In this document: positions 39,866 through 53,544 of the stretch, one piece after another | Layout: every line of letters begins with the position of its first letter | How positions within the stretch are numbered: the first letter of the stretch is position 1 | Source: Hysterangium stoloniferum | Lineage: Eukaryota; Basidiomycota; Agaricomycetes; Hysterangiales; Hysterangiaceae | Assembly (NCBI GenBank): GCA_015178975.1 | Contig: WHVD01000197.1 | Location: 62,001-126,000, forward strand | Length of the DNA stretch: 64,000 bases | Direction: 5' to 3' | Notes under the pieces: generated by a model | What the model was told of the DNA's origin: nothing | Databases searched by the model: none | Seen by the model: the letters and a program-made list of their open reading frames with translations, nothing else | Program-made: the position numbers and the translations under genes

Positions 39866-41370
39866 CTATAGCTCATCTTTTAAAGTACTTTCTGCCTGGG
39901 AATCTGTTGCCTCGTAAGAGGCAGCGTTCGAGTCTGAAGAAGCCGTGGCCGATGAAGATGCAACTAGGGAAGAGCTTGAAGAGGTTGCGGCTGATGGCGA
40001 CGAGGACACCGAAGAAGAAGAGGGTGAAGACGAAGATGAACTATTAGCCTTTTTCGAGGTATTGGGCTTCTTAGGCGTTGTTGGCTTTTTGCCTGCAGCA
40101 CCCGGGTGGTCAGCACCATGAGGGTTGAAGCCGCCATTCATTTTCATTAATTCATCTAAATCAACACCTTCGTGAGGGTTAAACCCGCCGTAGCCTGATT
40201 CATCAATCGCTGTTTCGTCCTCCAAACCATCGGATCCATTCTCTACTTCAGGAGTTTTGAAAACTTCTTGTTTTGCGTCGTAATTAGTGCGACTAACGTC
40301 GATGTTACCCTCGAGGACTTGGTCAAAGAAATCTGAAAGAATCGAGAACTTCATGACACCTGACATTAGGAAGAATGATGAGTATATTATATTGGTAATA
40401 TCATAGGGCGTAGTGCAAACCATCGTAAAGTATCGGTTCGGTTTCGTGCTTGCCGTATATGAGAACATTGTGTTTCTTATCGCCAGCTTCAAAACCCAAT
40501 GCGACAGATTCTCTCCCTTGACGGTCACGGCAGTTTACGAAAACGATCTGGTCACCGAATTTGTTCGACAACACTTTCCATAAAAGTGGCATCTTGTTTG
40601 ACTTGTTCATTAAAACTGCCTTTACTTTGCCAGGGTTCTGGTGGATGATGGGCGGCATTAGTGTGACAAGGCCCCCTTTTAAAGACATAATACACACTTT
40701 CCGTGCGATGTCCTGGACACCCTTCGCGGTTTGAGAACGCTTCAGGTTGAACGGGATGGCTCCGGAGGTCCAGTAGAAGAGGCTACTACCAGTGCGAGTT
40801 CCGCTGAATTCAATCGGTTTCATTTTTGTGCCTTTGGGAAACAGCTGGATGGCTTATTAGTAAATGGGGCTGAGTTACCGGAGTCAGGACTACCTTAACC
40901 GTTGGGAATCCTTTCACATCCTGAATCGAGGTTGAACGGATACAAAGGTGAGAGGAAGCAATGGCTAACCTGTTCCGCGCAAAGTGGTTTGTTCTGAGCA
41001 TCCTCGCAATCTACCGCATATACGGGGACGAGGGGATGCAAACCATTGGCGGCACGAATGAGTTCTGGAACAAGCCTCTGACAGTGCTAGATTGAGTTGT
41101 GATTAGAGATGTGAGGTGGTCGAGTGGTTTATTAGCAACTTACTCCACACCAAGGTGCAACAAATGCCGTCACAAACGCTTGCTGGAATATGATAAAAAT
41201 GCAATCGACTTTTTTTAGACTAAACTACACACTTCTGTTTCAAGTGCAGCTAGGAACTGTTTCGAGTCGATGTGTTTCACACTTGACTTCTTTGGAAAGA
41301 GGCCAGCGTCAGCTGCAGGGAGAAGAGAGAAAGCGAGTGCTATAATGAGGGTAGGCAACTGAGGCACCAT
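39866..41370 (-). CDS. ER protein disulfide isomerase with KDEL tail
   Basis: Forms and shuffles disulfides in secretory proteins in the ER lumen. Six exons on the minus strand: 41370-41233, 41182-41144, 41086-40970, 40920-40894, 40844-40421, 40359-39866. Start MVPQLPTLIIALAFSLLP gives a signal peptide. The thioredoxin site APWCGHC is split by an intron between CG and HC; the cis-Pro region is VKGFPTVKLFPKG. A second, inactive-looking thioredoxin-like part follows (FVNCRDRQGRESVALGFEAG), then a region with GGFNPH twice, a Ser-rich low-complexity stretch of about 60 residues and the C-terminal STLKDEL. One active site only, so closer to Mpd1/PDIA6-like than to Pdi1. KDEL rather than the yeast HDEL is seen. 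Exon limits read by eye. Confidence 0.9.
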
Positions 41371-41518
41371 TGTAGGGGTGAGGGAGAGGTTAAATGAGGT
41401 ATCTGTGCTTGTGATATTTTATATGGCTGCAGAGACTTGAATCAGCGGGTGACCATTGGTAGACGTGTCACCACGATCGTGTGAACTTACTTACACGGCT
41501 TTGCCCTTTCCAGCCATC

Positions 41519-44233
41519 ATGTCCCACCAGGTCAACTTATCGTCCAGAGAAATAGCTACAGGATACCAGTCAATCGTCGATGGCACAGATATCGACTGGA
41601 TGTTACTGACATACGACAAGGGTTCAAATGATCTCAAGGTGTGTTACAGTGTTGGTGTAGTCAATAAGTAATGGTTAACATTCTCGTAAGGTACAAGGTC
41701 AAGGTTCCGGTGGCCTGGAAGAGCTTGGAGAGCAGTTTTCGGATGGCAGGTTCGTATCGAACGAGCATCCAATCACCACGTATCCATCTTTGAACATCAT
41801 CGTATCTAGAATACAATACGCCTTTGTCCGCGTTGAAGATCCCAATGTACGCTTTGTATCTACTTTTCTAACCTCGACGACTTACACACACCTATATTTC
41901 AGACCCAACTACCCAAGTTCGTGCAGATAAATTGGTGCGGTGATGGTGTTCCAGAAACAAAGAAAGGCCTGTTTCGTATGTGTCATTCGTGTCCCCACAA
42001 TCTTTTATGGCCTCACTAATCCGCGCAGATAACCACTCGAGTGCCGTCTCTCGATACCTGAAGGGAACCCACGTTGTCGTCAATGCACGTAATGAAGTCA
42101 GTCCAGTCATCTCTTCACGTTCATACATCTTGTTTATCCGCAGCTTAGGGCGATGTAGATCCGGACCTTATCATGAAACGCGTACGAAATGCTTCGGGCT
42201 CAAAGTACTCTGTGCATGGCGAGACTGCGCGACGCGCAGAACCCATTGCACCAGTTGGTACGAGCTATACGCCTGTAGGAAAAGTGGACATAGCTGCTCT
42301 AAGGAAAGTTACTACACCGAGTGCAAAAGTGGCAAGTCTACCTACCATTCCCCATCCACCATGTATACTCATCTTTTTTTTTCAAGGGCTCGGCACCTCC
42401 ACCAGCAAGAGAGGCGCCATCTATTTCCACATCTGCGCCAGTCGCCCTGCCACCATCAGGACTGAAACCAGTCGTCAAGTCGACAACGCCAGCCTGGGAT
42501 GATGATGCGTCTCCGTCTACACCTCTCCCTCCGCCTGTCGCTTCCCAGCCAATCCCATTTGCCGGTTCTCGCTCGTTCCAACCTACATCCCGACCGTCTG
42601 TTCGTGTTTTGTTATCATTTTGCACATACGCCTTCTGACAATCATTGGTCAGGCTGTTGTCTCACCTGCACAGTCCGTTAGACAACAACCTGCACCCACA
42701 AAACCTGTAGAGGAGGATCGAATTGGACCTGTTGTGAGCATTATTACCAAATTTCCCTTAGCCTTAGGTTCATGACACAGATCGGAAGGGCACGGCATAT
42801 ACTCCGGTTTCCCTACCCCAACCCAAAAAGCTCGTTAATCCGTTTGCAGCCCTCCAGCAGGCCACGTCTGATGTAACTTCTCAGCGAAGTATCCCCACGG
42901 AGGGTATTAAGAAACTGACATGGTCAGAACGTCAAGCCCTCACCAAGAAACAGCGGGAAGAGGAAGAGGCAAAGTCTAAGGCTGCCATCGCCGCAGTCAC
43001 TGTTGGCGATGTCCCCGTTGTGAGAGCTATCCCGCAAGAAGAAAAGAAGGAGTGGCGTGATGATGGCAAGGATGAAAGTGTCCGTGGTATACCAGAGACT
43101 ACTATTGTTGCCCCGCCTCCGCCACCACCACCGCCTGCTGCCCTCCCTCCACGGCCACCGCCTGCTATAGCAGAACCGGAGCTGGTGCCAGAGCCAGAGT
43201 TTGAGCCTCCGCCGCCGCCACCTCCTCCGCCGCCACCCCCGCCGCCACCAGCTGTGAGTTAGTCTTATTCTTGAACAACTGTTGCAGTCCTTACTGTATG
43301 ATTTATAGGCCGCTGCAGCACTTACCATACTGGATCGAGAGTCCGAGTCAGAGCCAGAAGAACAACATATCGAGGAGCCTGTAAGTATCTGCACATACTT
43401 AATGCTGTACTCTGAGACCATTGACTCGGCGATTTTAGCCGACACATGGTCATGGTCATGGTCAGGGGCTCGTTGCAATTGTGCAGTTCGCATATGAGGC
43501 AACTGAAGACAATGAGATGGAACTGATAGAGGGTGAACTCATTGAACAGATTGAACAATTGGACGATGGTGAGTGATATGATTAAGATGGTAATACTAAT
43601 AATACTTTCTTTGATAGGCTGGTGGCATGGCGTTGGAAATGGTGGAGAGAAATCAGGATTGTTCCCTGGTATATGGTGCTAATTTGTCAGAGAAATTGTC
43701 ACCTAATACTGCCGTTATTCCTCAGCTAACTATGTGGAGGTTGTCGAGCAGTCGGTTTATGAGTCTGAGCCTGAAGTTGCTGCGCCTCCTCCTCCTCCTC
43801 CCCCACCGGTCAGTATAATATCTTTCAATGTTACAATCCATCCTTATGTGTTTTACTTTGCGAAGCCACCCCCGCCTCCACCAGTAGCGGCTCAGTCACA
43901 TCCGCCTCCGGAGCCTGAACCTGAACCAGAGCCCGGGGTTGACCTTGGTGTCGTTGCAGTAGCCCTCTACGAGTTAGTTTTCTTATAGTTTTATTTCGTG
44001 GGTTATTCCGACTCCTGACTATCTTCATCAGCTATGAAGCCGGCGAGGACAATGAGATCTCATTTAAAGAGGGAGACACTATCGCATATATTGAAGCTGC
44101 GTCAGACGATTGGTGGCAAGGTACAGCCCCCGATGGTATGGTTGGGCTATTCCCTGGTGAGAAGATGTTTTGATTGAAGGTTTGTGGTTTGTTAACAATA
44201 TTACTAGCCAACTATGTCAAAGTTCAAGAGTAA
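41519..44233 (+). CDS. ABP1: Abp1/drebrin-like actin-binding protein
   Basis: Links F-actin to endocytic coats and Arp2/3. ATG at 41519; about a dozen short introns. N-terminal ADF-homology domain (exons to about 42230): SSREIATGYQSIVDGTDIDW, IQYAFVRVEDPN, FVQINWCGDGVPETKKGLF, AVSRYLKGTHVVVNA, DVDPDLIMKRVRNASGSKYS. Middle: low-complexity Pro/Ala linker with Lys/Glu-rich IKKLTWSERQALTKKQREEEE helix (about 42905) and poly-Pro runs. Two SH3 domains: FAYEATEDNEMELIEGELIE (43490-43740) ending ANYVEVVE, and YEAGEDNEISFKEGDTIAYI (44035-44230) with DDWWQGTAPDGMVGLFPANY. Yeast Abp1 has one SH3; two are common in filamentous fungi and basidiomycetes as far as I know. Stop at 44231. Confidence 0.88.
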
Positions 44234-44475
44234 CTTTCGGATTTCCATAGGGACGTTAAGTGTTGCAAGGGTTAGAATTTGCCCCGAACATCGTCACAGG
44301 TTTTATACGTCCAACAAACCGTAGTAGCTTGAATTAATATATTTTTATGTGAATACCGGTTTATGCTATCATTTATTTGTGTTATACTGTGTCACGTGCC
44401 ACAAAACCTCAATGTAAGTAATTTCGAAGTCAGCAGCTTTTTAAGTTGCCACCAGAACTTCAACGTTGAACCATC

Positions 44476-47400
44476 ATGTCTGGCCGCAAGCCCGATCTAT
44501 CAGGCTACAACTATGGTGCTATCTCCTCTCTCGTCTTGACGGCAGATAGGTCCGCTTTACCACGTAGAGACAAGGAGCCAGATGGCGCACCGGAATCTTT
44601 AGTTGGTCGTATTGATCCAAAAGAAATGGGATCGCGTGTTCAAAGGCAAGCTCCTAAGGACGTGGACAAAAAGAAAAAGAAACAGGATCGTGCAGATGCA
44701 GCGAGTGACCGTCCTGCCAAACGCCGACCTATTGAGACTCCTGGCTTTGCTTATACAGATATCATTGAAGCGACTGAGGAGGTCGAAGGGCTGACCTACC
44801 GTCCACGTACGGCAGAGACTCGAGAAGTCTACGAGCTGATTCTTTCTGTCGTTCATCAGGCTCTAGGTGACCAGGCTCAAGATATAATTCGAAGTGCAGC
44901 TGATACTGTACTTGAAACGTTGAAAAGCGACAATCTCAAGGATTTCGACAAGAAGAAAGAGGTGGAGACTATAATGGGGCCTATCTCCAATGAGGTATTC
45001 TCTCAGCTCATTAGTCTTTCCAAAAAAATTACAGATTATGGCGCGGAAGACCAAGCCGAAGTTGATCCGGACATTGAACGAAAGGATGCAGAGATTGACG
45101 AGGGAGTTGGCGTAGCTGTGGTTTTTGAGGATGAAGAGGAGGAGGAAGATGATGACGAGGGGGGCTTTGAAATTCGAGACGAATCGGATGAAGAAGAAGG
45201 CCAAGAGGACGGCGGCGAGGGTTCCGTAGAAGGTGCAGATGAAGGCGATAACGGCGCACTTATATTTGGAATTGGGTCCTCAGCTCATACGACCAAAGCC
45301 TCGAAGTCTGACTCCGACCGTGTTTCACCACATGAGATCGACGGTTTCTGGCTTCAACGTCAGATTGCGGAAGTCTATTCAGACCCTGTCACGGCTACAG
45401 ATAAGACCACGGAGGCGCTCAGCATCTTAAGCTCAGAGTCGAACCTTCGGGACTGTGAAAATGCTCTTATGGAACTTTTTGACTATAACCATCGTCTCGT
45501 CATGGTCCTCTCGCATAATCGAGATGTTATTGTGTGGTGTACAAAACTCGCTCGTTCTGATCGAGACGAGCGTGTCAATGTCGAAGTTGCCATGCGGGAG
45601 AAGAATGTTGGGTGGATTCTGAAAGAGTTGGCCGGAGATCGTAAAGCGAAGGCAGCGCGTGGTGATGTTGACGCTATGGATGTTGATGTGAAGAAACCTG
45701 CAGACGTTCCATCAACTGCTACAATCGCTCTAGGTTCCACTCCCACACCACGACGTGTGCTTGACCTTGAGGGCATGGTCTTTAGCCAAGGTGGTCATCT
45801 CATGTCCAATAAAAAGTGCAAGCTTCCTGAAGGATCGTTTAAACGATCTAAGAAAGGTTACGAGGAAATACATGTGCCTGCTCCCAAACCGAAACCGGTT
45901 ACGACAAGTGAAATAGTTCCTATAGATAACTTGCCTGAGTGGGCAAGAGAAGCTTTCGGGACTATGAAGACTTTGAACCGAGTCCAGAGCAAACTATTCC
46001 CCGTCGCCTTTGGCACAGACGAGCCTATCCTGTTATGCGCACCTACTGGGGCGGGGAAAGTGAGTAAATCCAATGCCAGATATGCCATGGTGAATCCCTT
46101 ACTAAAGGCCTTATCTGACAGACAAACGTTGCGATGCTAACCATTCTTAACGAGCTGGGGAAGGTACGCGATGAAGTGACTGGCGGCTTCGATTTGGATT
46201 CGCTGAAGATTGTATACGTCGCACCTATGAAAGCATTGGTACAAGAAATGGTGGGGAACTTCAACTCAAAATTGGCCCCGTACGGTGTAAAAGTTGGGGA
46301 ACTAACTGGCGACAATCAGCTCACAAAGCAGCAGATTGCTGAAACACAAATCATTGTTACCACTCCCGAAAAGTGGGATGTCATTACACGTAAAAGCACT
46401 GACACCAGCTATACAAATCTTGTTCGTTTGATCATCATCGACGAGATCCATTTACTTCATGACGAGCGTGGCCCCGTTCTGGAAAGTCTCGTCGCCCGAA
46501 CCATTAGACGCATGGAACAGACACAAGAGTACGTTCGTTTGGTTGGCCTTTCGGCGACCCTGCCAAATTATCAGGATGTCGCGAAGTTCCTCAGAGTTGA
46601 CGAGAGCAAAGGCTTGTTTTATTTCGACGCGTCCTTCCGTCCGTGTGGACTGCAACAAGAGTTTATTGGGGTCACGGAGAAGAAAGCTATCAAACGCTAC
46701 CAAGTTATGAATGAAGTGTGCTATGAAAAGGTGCTGGACAACGCGGGGAAGAATCAGGTCCTGGTGTTCGTACATTCCCGCAAGGAAACCGCCAAGACGG
46801 CGCGATTTATACGTGATATGGCGGTGGAAAAGGCGACTATTACCCAGTTTATCCGACCTGATTCGGCGACGCGTGAGGTCCTGGCGGATGAAGCAAATTC
46901 CGTACAGGACTCTCACCTGCGGGATCTTTTACCGTTTGGATTTGCCATCCATCATGCTGGTATGACGCGCGGGGATCGCGCCAATGTTGAAGACCTCTTT
47001 CTGGCAGGCCATGTTCAAGTGCTCGTTTGCACTGCAACGCTGGCTTGGGGTGTCAATTTGCCGGCACATACTGTCATTATCAAGGGAACGCAAATTTACA
47101 ACCCAGAAAAGGGTCGCTGGGTGGAGCTCTCATCCCAAGATGTTTTACAGATGCTAGGACGTGCCGGTCGACCACAATTTGACACATATGGAGAGGGTAT
47201 TATCATCACAAATCATTCAGAGCTGCAGTATTATCTCAGTCTAATGAACCAGCAGCTACCTATTGAGTCGCAGTTCGTCTCGAAACTCACTGATAACCTC
47301 AATGCCGAAATTGTACTTGGTACCATCCGAAACAGGGACGAAGCTGTTCAATGGCTGGGTTATTCATATTGGTGCGTCAATTTATGCCATATGATTATCT

Positions 47401-50400
47401 ATTGATTCACAATTGCCGATGCTTATAGGTATATTCGTATGTTACGTGACCCAGTCTTGTATCATGTCACAGTCGACTATCAAGATGACGATCCGCTCCT
47501 TGTTCAGAAACGGTCAGATATCGCGCATTCTGCCGCAGTCTTACTTGAGAAGTGTAATCTTATCAAGTACGAACGCCACTCAGGCAAGTTCCAGTCAACC
47601 GAGCTAGGTCGCATCGCATCGCACTACTATGTGACATATAACTCGATGGCAACGTATAATCAGCACCTACGCCCTACTATGTCAACGCTCGAGTTATTCA
47701 GAGTGTTTGCGTTATCGAACGAATTTAAGCTTATACCTGTCCGGCAAGATGTGAGCTGCACTATTTTTCCAAGGGCAGAACGAAAAGCGCTTACCCATTA
47801 ACATCAGGAAAAGGTAGAACTCGGTAAACTTCTGGAAAAAGTTCCGATCCCAGTCAAGGAGTCGGTCGAAGAGCCCGCAGCAAAGATCAACGTCTTACTT
47901 CAAGCATACATCTCTCAACTTAAGCTTGACGGTAACCAATTACCGTATTTGACAGTTCCAATACTGACATCCACATACAGGTTTCGCTCTCGTTGCTGAT
48001 ATGGTTTTTATTCAACAATCGGCTGGGCGGTAAGCATTGGTATCGTTTTTACTGAGGAGAATACTTAGACTAGCCTTAGCATTATAAGGGCCTTATTTGA
48101 GATCTGTCTTAAGCGTGGGTGGTCGATTCCCGCTCGAGCCGCCCTTGACTTATGTAAGATGGTGAACAAAAGACTGTGAGCATCTTAAGACCCACAACAG
48201 TGTTCACTATTATTAAATGATTCATAGATGGCTTTCTAATACACCTCTTCGCCAATTCCGAGGAGTACCAGCTGATGTTATTCGTAAAGCAGAAGGCAAA
48301 CAATTCGTGAGTTCCCGCTTCCTGTTTGTATTTATGTATTAACACCTTTCGTTCAGCCTTGGTATCGTTATTTTGATCTCGTAAATACAACAGTTTTTTG
48401 CTTGATTTGTAATATTCTAACTTTGTACAGTCACCGCCAGAACTTGGTGAATTGATTGGCCTTCAAAATGCGGGCAAGCTTGTCCATCGATTGGTGCACA
48501 ATTTCCCTAAACTTGAGTATGTCATTTGAAATGGAATGATAATCTCTGCTGACAAAGCTACAGCATTCAAGCACAAGTTCAGCCTATCACCAGATCGCTT
48601 CTTCGAATCGATCTTACTATAGCGCCCGATTTCCGGTGGGATGAAAAGGTCCATGGAGGGGCAGAGTCATTCTGGATTTTGGTGGAAGACGTCGATGGCG
48701 AGATTATTCTTTTCCATGATCAATTTATGCTCCGACAACGCTACGCCGAAAGCAAAGATAATGAACACGTTGTATCGCTGAGTGTACCGATGTTCGAACC
48801 GGTACCGCCGAACTACTATGTCTCTGTAATCTCAGATCGATGGTTGCACTCTGAGACACGACTACCCATCTCATTCAAACATCTCATTTTGCCGGAGAAA
48901 TTCCCCCCGCCTACTGCACTCCTCGACCTCCAACCCCTTCCGCTATCAGCACTCCATAATAAAGAATTCGAAGACATATATTCGTCGACAATCCAAACTT
49001 TCAACAAAATTCAAACACAAGTCTTTCAAGCTTTGTATACCCAAGATGAGAATGTTTTCATCGGTGCGCCTACTGGCAGCGGGAAGACCATTTGCGCCGA
49101 ATTCGCTCTCCTTCGACTGTGGAGTAAACGAGATCCTTCTAGAGCCGTGTGTATCGAACCCTTCCAAGAGATGGTTGATCAACGAGTAGACGAGTGGCGG
49201 AAGAAATTCAGCAAACTCCAAGGCGGTAAAGAGATTGTCAACTTGACCGGTGATCGCAATGCGGACTTACGTCTCCTTGCGAAGGGTGATGTTATTGTGT
49301 GTACACCGACACAAGTAAGTTCTGCGGTTATGCCGCTTGCTCAGCTTTAGAATTGATATTGTTTACTCAGTGGGATTTGATCTCGAGACGCTGGAAGCAA
49401 CTCAAAAATGTCCAGAGTATAGGGTTGTTGATCGCCGATGAAGTGCAGCTTCTTGGTGGTGAAATTGGTCCAACGTACGAAGTTATCATCTCTCGCACTC
49501 GGTATGTTTCCGCCCAGACCGAGATAAAGACCCGGATTGTGGCTTGTAGCGTCTCTTTGGCGAACGCGCGTGATCTAGGTGAGTGGATGGGTGTGCGGAA
49601 TCACGATGTTTTCAATTTCCCGCCAAGGTATGTTACAGTAATGCAGTTTTTCAGACGATAATTATTAACTGTCCATAAAGTGCTCGTCCTCTCGACATGG
49701 ACATCCATTTGCAAAGCTTCGCGATCCCACATTTTCCTTCCCTAATGATTGCTATGTCAAAGCCCGCATATCTAGCCATTGTCGAATATTCGCCTACAAA
49801 GCCCGTCGTTATCTTTGTACCATCGCGACGTCAATGTCGCACATCAGCTTCAGATCTTCTCCTACATTGCCTTGCCGATGGGAACGAAGACCGATTTTTA
49901 AACATCGAAGGCGCAGATTTGCAGCCCCATCTGGACCATGTATCAGAGACAACCCTTGTTGACACACTCAGACATGGTATTGGTTATTACCATGAAGCTA
50001 TGAGCAAGCAGGACAAACGTATTGTGGAAAGACTGTTCGAGTCTGGAGCCATTCAAGTAGTGATTGCTTCTAGAGTATGTATCCTTCACGTATATTCTCC
50101 TATGCTGCATACCCACTCTATCGCAGGACACGGCATGGAGCCTCCCTGTAGCCTGTTACATGGTCATCATCATGGGTGTCCAATATTTCGAGGGCAAAGA
50201 GCATCGATATATTGATTATCCTATCACGGATGTACTGCAGATGATGGGTTGTGCTTGCCGCCCGACTGTGGATGACAAGAGTAGATGCATTCTGATGTGT
50301 CAGCAAACACGTAAAGACTTCTATAAGAAGTTTTTGAATGAGGGCTTACCCATCGAATCACATCTTCCTACACATATGTTGCATGATTACTTCCTTGCGG

Positions 50401-51909
50401 AAATTATGGCTAAAACGATTGAAAACAAACAGGATGCCATGGTTTGTGTTCTAATAATTATTCAAGCTACCTAGTAATTCTTTGACTTTAGGACATCCTA
50501 ACCTGGACGTATTTCTATCGCCGTATGACCCAAAATCCCAACTACTACAACTTGAGCAACGTCAGTCACCAACATTTATCGGACCATCTCTCCGAGCTTG
50601 TGGAAACAACACTATCAGACCTTGTGACCGCCAATTGCATCTCGATTGGTAAGTTTAATATATTTCTTGCTTCACTTTTTTTTGATCAGGTAAGCAGAGG
50701 ATGAAATGGACGTGTCAATCACCAATACCGGAATGATCGCTGCTTATTATAATGTATCCTGTGAGAGATTAGCTTCTGTTATTGTCACTGACACTCATGT
50801 CATCTGTAGATGTCACTGTTGATATCTATACTACTTCGTTGAAGAAGACAACGAAATTAAAGGGACTGCTCGAGATCGTGTCCTACTCCACAGAATTTGA
50901 GTCTGTACCGATTCGTCGTCACGAAGACGGCATCCTTAGACGGATTTATGACCGAGTGCCTGTCAAGCTACCAGACCGGGTCAACTACGACGATCCTTCG
51001 TTCAAGACATTCATTCTCTTACAAGCTCACTTTTCCCGCCTACAATTACCCCCTGACCTGGCTTCAGATCAATCTATAATCTTGAGCAAGGTGTTGAATC
51101 TACTTTCGGCCTGTGTCGATGTCATGTCATCCAATGCATGGATGAATGCCTTGGGAGCCATGGACTTGTCACAGATGTGTGTGCAGGCCATGTGGGAGAC
51201 AGACTCTCCACTGAAGCAAATACCCCATTTCGAACCTGAGGTAGGTCGTTCTCCCCTGCAATATTCCATCCGGTAATCGATTCTTTCAAATTTCAGGTTA
51301 CAAAACGGTGCATCGAGGCGGGAGTGGAATCTGTGTACGACGTGCTTGAACTAGAGGAAGACAAGAGGAACGAGTTGCTGCAGATGGATATCCGCCAATT
51401 GTGCGTCTCGTTGTCTCGAGTTGATAGCCCTGGAACACTAAGTCTTTGACAGGAACGACGTGGCTACATTTGTGAATTCTTATCCCAGCTTGGAGGTCGA
51501 ACACCAGTTCGAGAAGGATGATTACAATACATTTACACCGATCACGCTCCAAGTAACTCTCAGCATTGACGCTGGAGAGGATGATGCATCGGATGGCCAG
51601 GCCGTTGTAGCCCCTTTCTATCCTGTGAAGAAGGTGGCAGACTGGTGGCTGGTGGTCGGAGATGTCACGAATCCAAATGACCGACAATTACTGGTGGTTA
51701 AGCGAGTTAATGTAAAGCGGGAACTCACAGCAAAACTGGAATTCCCAGCTTCGGAAGGAACGCGGCGATTGAAGTTATATGTGATCTGTGACTCGTACTT
51801 TGGTACAGACCACGATATTGACCTGGGTGTTGTGGAAGTGGCTAAGATAGATAGCGATGAGGACAGTGACGGTTCTGAGGAAGCCTCTGATGACGCGATG
51901 GAAGAATAA
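44476..51909 (+). CDS. BRR2: Brr2-type U5 snRNP helicase (Ski2-like, two cassettes)
   Basis: Unwinds U4/U6 to activate the spliceosome. [20 protein letters not shown] at 44476; about 14 introns; roughly 2,150 aa, the normal Brr2 size. N-terminal region, then cassette 1: Walker A APTGAGKTNVAML (intron between K and T at 46060-46121), [26 protein letters not shown], then Sec63-type domain ([15 protein letters not shown]). Cassette 2: [14 protein letters not shown] (about 49064), DEVQLLGG in place of [12 protein letters not shown] in place of SAT, and MGCACRP in place of GRAGRP, followed by the second Sec63 domain with C-terminal FN3/Ig-like part and acidic tail ending ASDDAMEE. The degenerate second cassette agrees with its known role as an inactive interaction platform. 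No frame damage seen. Confidence 0.95.
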
Positions 51910-52213
51910 AGGAGACATGATGTGATGGTAAGATGAAGATGATATGTTTTGATAAATATAAAATGCTGTCATTGACTATTCCTTAACAATAATGTATTTT
52001 TATTTTAAAAATTTGACGCGAACAGTCGTGAGAATAACATGATCGGAGATTGAAAGCTAATTCGCATAACCGGTGCTTCAAATTCCAGTACTTACTCAGT
52101 GTTGCCTCTTGTTCCTAACTTCCGTGCTCCTTCGTCCCTACCCTCACCGTTTTCTTCGTCCCTGACGTATCTCTCTGCACCTGCAACGTACGGTGGGTAT
52201 TTTCCATCCGGAA
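51910..52213. other. Intergenic, promoter of CNOT9
   Basis: About 300 bp: 3' end of BRR2 (A/T-rich, ATAAATATAAAATG near 51953) then a C/T-rich stretch 52100-52190, typical of a basidiomycete core promoter. No other element seen. Confidence 0.5.
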
Positions 52214-53544
52214 ATGACCCTTCCTCTTTCTCCAAAACCAATACCGTACGGTCAATACAACCCCTATTCAGTCTCTAGACTCGCCTATCCTTCTCCCCCT
52301 CCACTTCATGTCTCTGGACATCCTCCAGGAAATCAGTCCGCATTCAACAATATTATTTCGAACAGCGTCATGAATAACAATTCCCTTGCTCAAGGTGGTC
52401 CTATTAATCCTGCCGCGCAGCTTGCGGCTGAGGAAGAAGCGAAAATCTACGCACTTGTCATTGAGCTGTTGGACTCGAACACGCGTGAAGGAGCACTATT
52501 GGAACTTAGCAAAAAGAGAGAACAGTTTGACGACCTTGCTCTCGTTTTGTGGCATTCTTTCGGTGTGTTCCTATATGAGAATGTCTACCTAAAAATGGCT
52601 AACGATATTACTTCAAGGTGTTATGGCGGCCTTACTTCAAGAAATAGTCGCGGTTTACCCTTTATTATATCCTCCCGCTTTGACAGCTCATGCTTCTAAT
52701 CGAGTTTGTAATGCACTCGCTCTTTTGCAGTGCGTTGCTTCCCACTCTGAAACTCGGCAGCTTTTTTTGACTGGTATGTACTCATGTAACTGTCTCTCCA
52801 TTCAATATTGTTGATTTTGATGTTCAGCCCACATCCCTCTTTTTCTTTACCCTTTCCTCAACACAACCTCGAAAACGCGCCCGTTCGAATATCTGAGACT
52901 GACCTCTCTGGGTGTAATCGGTGCTCTCGTCAAGGTATGTGGTATTCTTTTGCAATTCTTTTTTTCGTTGTTAATGACTGTCTTTTCTATTTTCACAGCA
53001 AAATGACAATAATTCTGTGATTCACTTCCTTCTGTCCACAGAAATCATTCCCCTCTGTCTCAGGATTATGGAAACCGGATCCGAGTTGTCGAAGACTGTG
53101 GCCATTTTTATTGTTCAGAAAATACTTTTGGATGAAACCGGTCTCACTTATATCTGCCATACGTATGAACGTTTCTATGCTGTTGGCACGGTTCTGAGCA
53201 GCATGGTCAATCAACTGGTCGAGACTCAGGCCGTTAGACTTCTTAAACATGTTGTAAGGTGCTATCTGAGGCTTAGTGACAATATGCGGTGCGTCTGGTA
53301 TTTTACTTGGTGCGTTTGTTGCTGAAGGTTGTGTCAGTGCCCGAGAAGCTCTCCGTGCATGCCTTCCAGAACCCTTACGCGATGCCACGTTCGCTAATCT
53401 CCTCAAGGTAAGTTCAAAACATCGGGATTGCTTTATAGTGCTAATTTGTCTTCTTTTTTGGGGTAGGGTGACATGGTTACAAAAAGATGTCTTTCGACAT
53501 TGCTTGCCAACTTATCTCAGCCGGAAGGGGGCCTCAATAATTAA
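52214..53544 (+). CDS. CAF40: CCR4-NOT subunit CNOT9/Caf40 (Rcd1 family)
   Basis: Scaffold subunit of the deadenylase complex that binds RNA-binding proteins through an armadillo-repeat surface. Six exons: 52214-52562, 52618-52773, 52828-52934, 52999-53288, 53338-53407, 53467-53544. ATG at 52214 ([19 protein letters not shown]); the N-terminal 75 residues are a Pro/Asn-rich extension. Core: [140 protein letters not shown]. This is among the most conserved eukaryotic protein cores and is complete here, ending [13 protein letters not shown]. Exons by eye, consistent in frame. Confidence 0.95.

Noticed and set aside
39866..41370. FACT or chromatin factor, from the acidic/Ser-rich C-terminal exon
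   Set aside because: Upstream exons give a signal peptide and APWCGHC, and the tail ends in KDEL, so it is an ER PDI.
42924..43502. Arg/Trp/Ser-rich minus-strand frame of 192 codons
   Set aside because: Antisense of the Pro-rich linker and first SH3 of the Abp1 gene; composition is an artefact of poly-Pro coding.
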